Of a stretch of DNA of 64,000 nucleotides, positions 58,238-64,000 are shown piece after piece. The notes below the pieces were generated by a model. That model did not search any database and had not been told where the DNA came from. It was given only the letters and a program-made list of their open reading frames with translations. Source of the stretch: Vibrio aestuarianus (lineage in GTDB: Bacteria; Pseudomonadota; Gammaproteobacteria; Enterobacterales; Vibrionaceae); assembly GCF_012395185.1 (NCBI RefSeq), contig NZ_JAAZTU010000024.1, positions 1 through 64,000 of the forward strand, read 5' to 3'. A program made the position numbers and the translations under genes. Numbering within the stretch: the first letter of the stretch is position 1; each line of letters begins with the position of its first letter.

Positions 58238-59251
58238 TTAGGTTTGTAGGGTAGTAATTACATTTTTGACTGACTCTCGCACCACCAATGAAGGTGATAA
58301 CTTGAAGTCTACGTCGCGTTTGTTTTTGTGCAGTTTTTGAATAACGAGCTGAACCGCTTCTAAGCTCATTTGTTCAAGGGGAAAATTAACGGTGGTTAAA
58401 GCCGGCGTCAGATAGCGAGCAAACAAAATATTGTCAAAACCGATCAATGAAATATCGTTGGGGATATGCAGTCCAACGCGTCGCAATTCCTCAAAGGCAC
58501 CGAATGCCATATGATCATTGGATGCAAATACAGCGCTAAATTCACAATGACGCATCAGCAATTTACGCATCGCTTTCACGCCTGACTCTTCAGTAAAACC
58601 AGCCTCAGAAACCAGTGCTTCGTCATACTCAAGCCCGGCCTCCTCCAGTGCTTTACGATAGCCTTGCAAGCGGCCACGAGCATCCGACTTTTCTAATGGC
58701 CCTGTAATACAAGCAATGCGCTTATGACCTTGATTGAGTAAATGCTGTGTCGCCAAAAAACCGCCCAACTCGTTATCAATATCAATACAACTGGACGCTA
58801 TTTCAGGAATAAAACGATTGACCAACACTAAATTAACGCCTTGTTGATCCAACTCAATCAAGTAATCATCGGTCAGGTTTTGCGTGTGAAGAATAAGAGC
58901 ATCGACACGGCGGCCTATTAAAAATTGCACCGATTCTTTCTGACCTTGTTCTGTGTTGGAACCGGCAGTAACAACAACGTGATAACCAAACTTACGCAGT
59001 TGCTCTTCAATATTATGCAAAATACTGGAATAAAATGGGCCACCTAGCTCTGGTACAATCACACCGATACTGCCAGTGCGGCTGGAAGCTAAAGCTTGAG
59101 CTATGGAATTCGGGCGATAGCCAAGATCTTTAATCGCTTTTTCAACTTTGAGTTTTTTGTCGTGACTAACGCGGCTCGTACCGTTGATGACTCGCGATAC
59201 CGTTGCTTGCGACACACCCGCATGTTCAGACACATCTTTTATCGTCGCCAC
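58238..59251 (-). CDS. LacI-family regulator of the beta-glucoside operon
   Basis: A 337-residue repressor and first gene of the operon. N-terminal HTH ATIKDVSEHAGVSQATVSRVINGTSRVSHDKK, a standard hinge RPNSIAQALASSRT with Ala-Leu, and a sugar-binding domain with FASNDHMAFGAFEEL and GFDNILFARYLTPALTTV. The binding protein starts 24 bp after its stop. A GAAACCGCTTTC palindrome 35-46 bp upstream of its start suggests autoregulation. Confidence 0.9.
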   Translation of the reverse strand: MATIKDVSEHAGVSQATVSRVINGTSRVSHDKKLKVEKAIKDLGYRPNSIAQALASSRTGSIGVIVPELGGPFYSSILHNIEEQLRKFGYHVVVTAGSNTEQGQKESVQFLIGRRVDALILHTQNLTDDYLIELDQQGVNLVLVNRFIPEIASSCIDIDNELGGFLATQHLLNQGHKRIACITGPLEKSDARGRLQGYRKALEEAGLEYDEALVSEAGFTEESGVKAMRKLLMRHCEFSAVFASNDHMAFGAFEELRRVGLHIPNDISLIGFDNILFARYLTPALTTVNFPLEQMSLEAVQLVIQKLHKNKRDVDFKLSPSLVVRESVKNVITTLQT

Positions 59252-59285
59252 ATTCGCTCCAATTCATTATTGATAGAAAAAACAC

Positions 59286-59297
59286 GAAACCGCTTTC
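59286..59297. promoter_or_regulatory. candidate LacI operator upstream of the operon
   Basis: GAAA-CCGC-TTTC, an even-spaced palindrome with central CG, the standard type for LacI-family repressors. It lies 35-46 bp upstream of the first lacI gene. A matching site is upstream of the porin gene (62634-62645). Confidence 0.55.
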
Positions 59298-59411
59298 ATG
59301 TGGCAATTATTAGAGATTCAACCTAGCTTTAGCGTGAGTGAAGTCACAGCAAATCGGGCCTAAAACTGACAATTACTTAAATATTGAAAGTGACGACAGT
59401 TTAGTGATGAG

Positions 59412-59430
59412 CCATGAAACTGTTTCATGG
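59412..59430. promoter_or_regulatory. 19-bp perfect odd palindrome
   Basis: CCATGAAACTGTTTCATGG, perfectly symmetric about 59421. It is related to the LacI site by GAAA/TTTC but with odd spacing, so a different protein may bind. It lies 161 bp upstream of the lacI gene and near the codB remnant. Confidence 0.5.
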
Positions 59431-59612
59431 CATAGCCCTTTTGACCTCAACTAAAGAGCAGCGGTTGGCATTACTTCAATGCGTTTTATTGCGGGGATGG
59501 TATTGTCAGCCGTCATTGTTTATAGCATCAGGGAAATTTGGATCTTCAAAAAAGACAACCAGATCAACCTTTCGAGCTTTCAACTGTATAGAGCATAGTC
59601 GTCGGTAGATGA

Positions 59613-59783
59613 AGCGCGTTATGGTTGTACAATAACCTTGCTGATTGGTTAACGTTCTTATCTTTGACCATTGTACCTCTGACTGATGTCGTATCACTTA
59701 ATACAGTCTTAGTTGGTACCATCAGCTACCTTATTCTTAATCCAATCATTAATAAGAAAGTACTTGTCGAACAGGCTGCTTAA
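59613..59783 (+). pseudogene. codB: cytosine permease CodB remnant (C-terminal end)
   Basis: The frame ending with TAA at 59781-59783 encodes LTDVVSLNTVLVGTISYLILNPIINKKV, which matches the C-terminal helix and tail of CodB. An in-frame stop at 59610 closes it upstream, and no start or N-terminal helices are present. The stop lies nine bases before codA, as in a codBA operon, so most of codB has been deleted. The preceding 59431-59610 shows no gene. Confidence 0.7.
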
Positions 59784-59792
59784 GGATTTTTC

Positions 59793-61070
59793 ATGAATAC
59801 GTTATTAATCAAAAACGTTGCATTACAGCACACACAAGGGTTACATCAGATCCTGATTGAAGATGGTCTGTTTAACACCATTACTGCCAATGATGTCGAT
59901 TTAGCATTTGAAGGTACAGTGCTAGATGCCGAAGGTGGTTTAGCAGTGGCACCATTTTGTGAACCACACATTCATTTAGATACCACCCAAACCGCTGGTG
60001 AACCACACTGGAATATTTCAGGCACTTTATTTGAAGGTATTGAACGTTGGGCTGAGCGTAAAGAGTTACTTTCAGTAGAGGACGTGAAAGCGCGTGCAAA
60101 ACAGACATTGAAATGGCAAATTGCCAATGGTGTACAACATGTACGCACCCATGTTGATGTTTCTGACCCAACATTAGTGGCACTGAAAGCAATGCTTGAA
60201 GTGCGTGAAGAGATGAAACCTTGGGTAGACATACAAATCGTTGCTTTTCCACAAGAAGGGATTCTTTCTTACCCCAATGGTAAAGCGCTGCTAGAAGAAG
60301 CCGTAAAACTCGGCGCTGACGTCATTGGTGCGATCCCACACTTTGAATTTACCCGTGAGTACGGCGTGGAATCACTACACTACGTCTTTGAACTGGCACA
60401 AAAATATGATCGTCTGATTGATGTGCATTGCGATGAAATTGATGATGAACAGTCACGTTTTGTCGAAACGGTTGCAGCACTGGCGCACAAATTTAAAATG
60501 GGCGAGAAAGTCACCGCAAGCCATACCACAGCAATGCACTCTTATAATGGTGCATATGCTTCGCGCTTATTCCGTTTGTTGAAAATGTCTGGTATTAACT
60601 TTGTTGCTAATCCATTGGTTAATATTCACTTACAAGGCCGCTTTGATGACTATCCAAAACGTCGTGGTATTACGCGCGTTAAAGAGATGTTGGCAGCAGA
60701 TATCAATGTTTGTTTTGGTCATGACGATGTATTTGATCCTTGGTATCCGCTTGGTACTGCAAACATGTTGCAAGTACTGCACATGGGGTTACATGTCTGT
60801 CAAATCATGGGGTATGAGCAAATTAATAATAGTTTGGATTTGATTAGTACCAAATCAGCACGAACTTTAAATATCCAAGATAATTATGGCATTCAGCTCG
60901 GTAAGGCAGGTAGTTTGCTGATCCTTCCTGCCGAAAATGGCTTCGATGCTTTGCGCCGCCAAGTTGCCGTTCGCTATTCAATTCGTCATGGTAAAGTGAT
61001 TGCCGAAACGCAACCAGCTAGCACACGTATTCACCTAGAAAAAACTGAAGCAGTAACGTTTCAGCGTTAG
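59793..61070 (+). CDS. codA: cytosine deaminase CodA
   Basis: A 425-residue iron-dependent amidohydrolase that converts cytosine to uracil and ammonia. Motifs: PHIHLDTT metal site, [48 protein letters not shown], and the catalytic [14 protein letters not shown]. Full family length. AAGGA lies before the ATG. With codB lost, its uptake partner is not in the window, and it must rely on another cytosine source or an upstream promoter. Confidence 0.94.
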   Translation: MNTLLIKNVALQHTQGLHQILIEDGLFNTITANDVDLAFEGTVLDAEGGLAVAPFCEPHIHLDTTQTAGEPHWNISGTLFEGIERWAERKELLSVEDVKARAKQTLKWQIANGVQHVRTHVDVSDPTLVALKAMLEVREEMKPWVDIQIVAFPQEGILSYPNGKALLEEAVKLGADVIGAIPHFEFTREYGVESLHYVFELAQKYDRLIDVHCDEIDDEQSRFVETVAALAHKFKMGEKVTASHTTAMHSYNGAYASRLFRLLKMSGINFVANPLVNIHLQGRFDDYPKRRGITRVKEMLAADINVCFGHDDVFDPWYPLGTANMLQVLHMGLHVCQIMGYEQINNSLDLISTKSARTLNIQDNYGIQLGKAGSLLILPAENGFDALRRQVAVRYSIRHGKVIAETQPASTRIHLEKTEAVTFQR

Positions 61071-61082
61071 CCCCTATTTCTG

Positions 61083-61110
61083 AAAAAAAAACGGGCCACC
61101 GAGGTGGCCC
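61083..61110 (-). terminator. Rho-independent terminator of the porin gene
   Basis: Stem GGGCCACC (61093-61100) / GGTGGCCC (61103-61110). On the minus strand the stem is followed by G and a run of T (A run at 61083-61091 on the plus strand), so it ends the porin transcript. Confidence 0.85.
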
Positions 61111-61203
61111 AAAAGCATAAGTGTATTGCTGAGGTTAAGGTTCGCCTTTCATATTGCAAAAAAGCGGTTAAATAAAATGGACAGTAAATTATTTACAACA
61201 GGT

Positions 61204-62442
61204 TTACCACCATGCCTCCCACATTGCACCAATCGTGACAGTATCTGGGTTAGTTGCCGTTTTAAATAAGCCATCTTTGTCAATAACGGCTTCGTTATCT
61301 GCATCACCGACGGTTGCGTAGAAACGCAACATAGGTCGAGCACCAGCGCCTTTACCAAAGGAAATATTTTGCGATAGCGTCACCTTCCAAGAAGAGTTCG
61401 TAGCATCGATGTTGTCAAAATCGACCACATCGTAACCCGCTTCTAACCATGTTGAATTGACATCATCCCAGAAATACATCGGGCGAACCACCACGTTGTA
61501 GTTAGTGCGATCATACTGTTTGTATTCACCATCTTCATACGCTTGATAGGCGGCTAGGTATTCAATTGCAGCATTGTCTCCCATCGCTTTATTACCATCA
61601 AAGCTAACCAACAACGCTGATTGATCTGCGGTTTTCCAAAATACACTGTCTTTTGCGTTGTCAGAGTAGCGAACAATGAAACGATCGCTGCCAAAATTTA
61701 ATTCTCCCGCAACTTGAAAAGCGTTCAGCTTTTTCGCATCTGGGTCAGAGTTATCATCAAAACCGTAGTTGGCATAAAGGCTTAAATTGGTTGAATCTGA
61801 GAAGTTAATACCATGCCATTTGGTGGTCAGTGCATAATTACCGTCTTGATGATCATTAGGTCCTGCGCCTGTTGCGCTCACTACGCTGGCGTCTAGCTTG
61901 ACGCTTCCTAAATCAAGGTTATAAAAACCACCGCCTTGACCATCGTGCATCATCCAGAAATAGTCATTCAACCCCGTAGCTGGGCGTTGATGAAAATCAC
62001 GACCTGCCCATACGTAAAGCTCTGGCTGGCTTTCAAAAATGTTGGTCCCACCCGCGTAAGCTTTTGGTACACCAACATCATCGCCCCAGTGGTTAAACAT
62101 CACTACGACGTCCCAAATCGCGCCGCTATCACTGACAAATCCTTTACCAAATTGGAACTCACCACCATTACCCTCGTTACCTAAACGACCGGTTGAGTTA
62201 CCATTTAAACGGCCATTAGTTTCAACCAATTTGGCGTCTCCATTTTGGTAAGCAGCACCGTAGCGAGCATAACCAGAGAACACGATACCAGCAGGTACTT
62301 TAATGTCTGGTGTCAAAACAAGCGGTTGCTGATCTTGCTCCAACACTTCGGGATTAGGCATTGGATCATTAGCCAATGATGGAGCAGAAGAGAGTACGGC
62401 AGCCACTGCGAGGGACAGAGGTAGAAGCTTATAATTTTTCAT
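61204..62442 (-). CDS. LamB-family carbohydrate porin
   Basis: A 412-residue outer-membrane porin of the maltoporin family. Signal peptide MKNYKLLPLSLAVAAVLSSAPSLA (24); mature part with FSGYARYGAAYQNGD, RLGNEGNGGEFQFGKGF, VWAGRDFHQRP and a terminal ...GAMWEAWW, with the aromatic C terminus of beta-barrels. The FWMMHDGQGGG segment matches LamB-type constriction region. A LacI-like operator at 62633-62646 suggests it belongs to the beta-glucoside regulon as its outer-membrane entry route, although codA lies between. Confidence 0.85.
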   Translation of the reverse strand: MKNYKLLPLSLAVAAVLSSAPSLANDPMPNPEVLEQDQQPLVLTPDIKVPAGIVFSGYARYGAAYQNGDAKLVETNGRLNGNSTGRLGNEGNGGEFQFGKGFVSDSGAIWDVVVMFNHWGDDVGVPKAYAGGTNIFESQPELYVWAGRDFHQRPATGLNDYFWMMHDGQGGGFYNLDLGSVKLDASVVSATGAGPNDHQDGNYALTTKWHGINFSDSTNLSLYANYGFDDNSDPDAKKLNAFQVAGELNFGSDRFIVRYSDNAKDSVFWKTADQSALLVSFDGNKAMGDNAAIEYLAAYQAYEDGEYKQYDRTNYNVVVRPMYFWDDVNSTWLEAGYDVVDFDNIDATNSSWKVTLSQNISFGKGAGARPMLRFYATVGDADNEAVIDKDGLFKTATNPDTVTIGAMWEAWW

Positions 62443-62902
62443 GTTAAATCCTATTAATCACTGTGTTTGTTTTTGTTCTGCAATCAGTTTAAAAAATGAA
62501 ACAAGTGAAAATTAAGATTCGCTTCACAGCGCCAGTTTACGCGACAGGTTATGAAATTTAGCCGGGGTCGAATTTAAAAAATTAGTTATAAATATCATAA
62601 AGATATATTGACAATATAAGTTCAAACTATTTTGAAAACGGTTTCATTTCATGGGAATAGCTGACTTTTATCACGATAATTCGTCAAATGATGGATCAAT
62701 TATTGTTACTGGCAATGAATATTTTCATATTGATGACATCTTTCATCGTCAACAGTAATAGCCATGCTTCAAAGCGGATAAGCAATTAAGGACAAAACAA
62801 TGGCGGCACTAACAAACTCGCTCCTTACGCGCTTTTAATGTACTGTTTATCTTTAAAAGTACGGTTTATTTTGCAGGCATCGTTGCAATGCAAGGAGCAA
62901 TA
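62443..62902. other. intergenic region upstream of porin and kefF/G-like genes
   Basis: These 460 bp are AT-rich on the left and hold the porin promoter with its operator, and the promoter of the oxidoreductase gene on the right. No gene was recognised. Confidence 0.4.
62633..62646. promoter_or_regulatory. candidate LacI operator upstream of the porin gene
   Basis: TGAAA-ACGG-TTTCA, with the GAAA-N4-TTTC core at 62634-62645. It has the same even spacing and central CG as the site before the first lacI gene (59286-59297). It lies about 190 bp upstream of the porin start. Confidence 0.5.
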
Positions 62903-63523
62903 ATGGCTACACAAAAAGTTCTCGTTTTATATGCGCATCCTTCTCAGAGCCGCTCCGAGGTCAATCTTCCCATGTTCAAAGCGGCACAAAATATAGCAGG
63001 CGTCACCGCTGTCGACCTCTATTTTGAATACCCAACGTTTGACATTAATATTAATAAAGAGCAGCAGCGTTTATTGGATCATGATGTCATCATTTTCCAA
63101 TTCCCGTTGTACTGGTATTCAACACCGGCATTGCTGAAAGAATGGCAAGACTTAGTGCTAGAATATGGTTTTGCTTATGGGCAAGAAGGCACAGCACTAA
63201 ACGGTAAGGTTTTTATGTGCGCTCTCTCTGCTGGGGGGAAGGAGTCAGCCTATAACGCGGATGGCTATAACCATTTTACGATTCGCGAGTTGTTACAACC
63301 GTTAGAACAAATGGCAAACTTAACAGGTATGGTTTACTTACCGCCATTTTCACTGTTTGGTGCACGAACCGCAGAAGAAGATCATCGTGTCCAACAACAT
63401 CTCAATGAGTGGACAATACTGCTTCATGCATTGGTCGATAACCGCATTAACCTTAAGAAAGTTCGCCATCTGGCCAATATGAACCTTTATTTAACTTCTC
63501 TCAATAATGGAGATACTGCATGA
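62903..63523 (+). CDS. KefF/KefG-like NAD(P)H quinone oxidoreductase subunit
   Basis: A 206-residue flavodoxin-like protein, ancillary to Kef potassium-efflux systems. Start at 62903 follows AAGGAG. Flavodoxin-like start VLVLYAHPSQSRSEVNL, then IIFQFPLYWYSTPALLKEWQDLVLEYGFAYG and MCALSAGGKESAYNADGYNHFTIRELLQPL, as in KefF/KefG. It overlaps the antiporter gene by four bases (ATGA), which confirms the pairing. KefF versus KefG cannot be told from sequence alone. Confidence 0.88.
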   Translation: MATQKVLVLYAHPSQSRSEVNLPMFKAAQNIAGVTAVDLYFEYPTFDININKEQQRLLDHDVIIFQFPLYWYSTPALLKEWQDLVLEYGFAYGQEGTALNGKVFMCALSAGGKESAYNADGYNHFTIRELLQPLEQMANLTGMVYLPPFSLFGARTAEEDHRVQQHLNEWTILLHALVDNRINLKKVRHLANMNLYLTSLNNGDTA

Positions 63524-64000
63524 CCAGTTACTTCCTCCAAGCGTTTATTTATCTCGCTGCCGCCGTTATTGCAGTACCTCTGGCAAAACGTTTTGGATTA
63601 GGTTCGGTACTCGGCTATTTAATCGCCGGGGTAGTGATTGGGCCCATTATCGGTTTGGTTGGTGAAGAGACGACAACTATTCAGCACTTCGCCGAATTCG
63701 GTGTGGTGATGATGCTATTTTTAGTCGGTTTAGAACTTGAGCCCAAAATGTTGTGGAATATGCGCCACCGTTTACTTGGACTTGGTGGGTTACAAGTGAC
63801 AATAACCACTCTTGCGGTAGCCGCGATTAGCTTACAGTTCCAATTATCTTGGGAATTGTCATTGACGATAGGTCTTATTTTCTCTCTCTCTTCCACCGCT
63901 ATCGTTTTACAAACCTTTAATGAAAAAAACCTTGGAAAAACAGAAGGTGGCAGTAGCGCTTTTTCAGTACTGTTGATGCAAGACATTGCTGTTATCCCAA
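63520..64000 (+). CDS. Kef-type K+/H+ antiporter (CPA2), N-terminal part (partial)
   Basis: 160 residues to the window end, so the regulatory C terminus is not seen. The N-terminal membrane region is typical of CPA2: FIYLAAAVIAVPLAKRFGLGSVLGYLIAGVVIGP, VVMMLFLVGLELEPKMLW, and SSTAIVLQTFNEKNLGKTEGGSSAFSVLLMQDIAVIP. It should exchange K+ for protons, gated by glutathione adducts in Kef family members. Translationally coupled to the oxidoreductase gene upstream. Confidence 0.9.
   Translation, partial: MTSYFLQAFIYLAAAVIAVPLAKRFGLGSVLGYLIAGVVIGPIIGLVGEETTTIQHFAEFGVVMMLFLVGLELEPKMLWNMRHRLLGLGGLQVTITTLAVAAISLQFQLSWELSLTIGLIFSLSSTAIVLQTFNEKNLGKTEGGSSAFSVLLMQDIAVIP

Noticed and set aside
59479..59598. 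Possible 39-residue membrane peptide (starts MRFIAGMVLSAV)
   Set aside because: One hydrophobic helix but no ribosome site and no known homologue; it lies in the decayed codB area.

Overview
The window looks like the second chromosome of a Vibrio, probably close to the V. cholerae group. Several genes recall V. cholerae chromosome II proteins closely: the MalS amylase, the FadL/VolA pair, SpeG with Rof, the haemagglutinin/protease HapA, and GlpT/GlpQ. Base composition is moderate, gene density is high, and many genes end in clear Rho-independent hairpins. No rRNA, tRNA, CRISPR array or intact insertion sequence was recognised.

Layout. 1-6.3 kb: the N-terminal part of a giant LapA-type biofilm adhesin (cut by the window edge), a divergent CSS-type EAL phosphodiesterase, an aldo/keto reductase, a helix-turn-helix regulator and a secreted unknown. 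6.4-12.6 kb: periplasmic amylase MalS and the fadL-volA lipid uptake pair. 12.6-22.7 kb: a MocR regulator facing an EamA exporter, a Cache chemoreceptor, speG-rof, a 2OG-Fe(II) oxygenase, an alkylsulfatase, a LysR regulator and a YbjQ protein. 22.7-26.9 kb: HapA and two lineage-specific secreted proteins. 27.3-29.9 kb: glpT-glpQ with CRP- and GlpR-like sites. 30.1-31.6 kb: an OspC-family (ADP-riboxanase type) effector homologue. 31.6-38.5 kb: a lactate locus (LysR, permease, L-lactate dehydrogenase, Fe-S/FAD D-lactate dehydrogenase). 38.6-42.6 kb: an AT-rich accessory patch with a coiled-coil protein, an OTU-type cysteine protease, and broken carbamate kinase and LysR genes, framed by a 21-bp direct repeat. 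42.6-50 kb: DUF2058 protein, MFS/AraC pair, a sphingomyelinase coupled to a lipase-foldase-like gene, an RNA methyltransferase and a threonine-aldolase-type enzyme. 50-62.5 kb: a beta-glucoside or oligosaccharide system (two LacI regulators, ABC importer, GH3 enzyme, sugar porin) interrupted by codA with a codB remnant. 62.9-64 kb: a kefF/G-like gene and the start of a Kef-type antiporter.

Functionally the window is a catabolic and host-interaction region: starch, lipid, glycerophosphodiester, lactate and beta-glucoside use beside secreted protease, sphingomyelinase, adhesin and eukaryote-directed effectors. The most notable content is the set of effector-like genes (OspC-like ADP-riboxanase, OTU protease, coiled-coil protein) at 30.1-42.5 kb. 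They carry no visible secretion signal and no secretion apparatus lies in the window. Family assignments rest on motifs and recalled family sequences; no database search was run.
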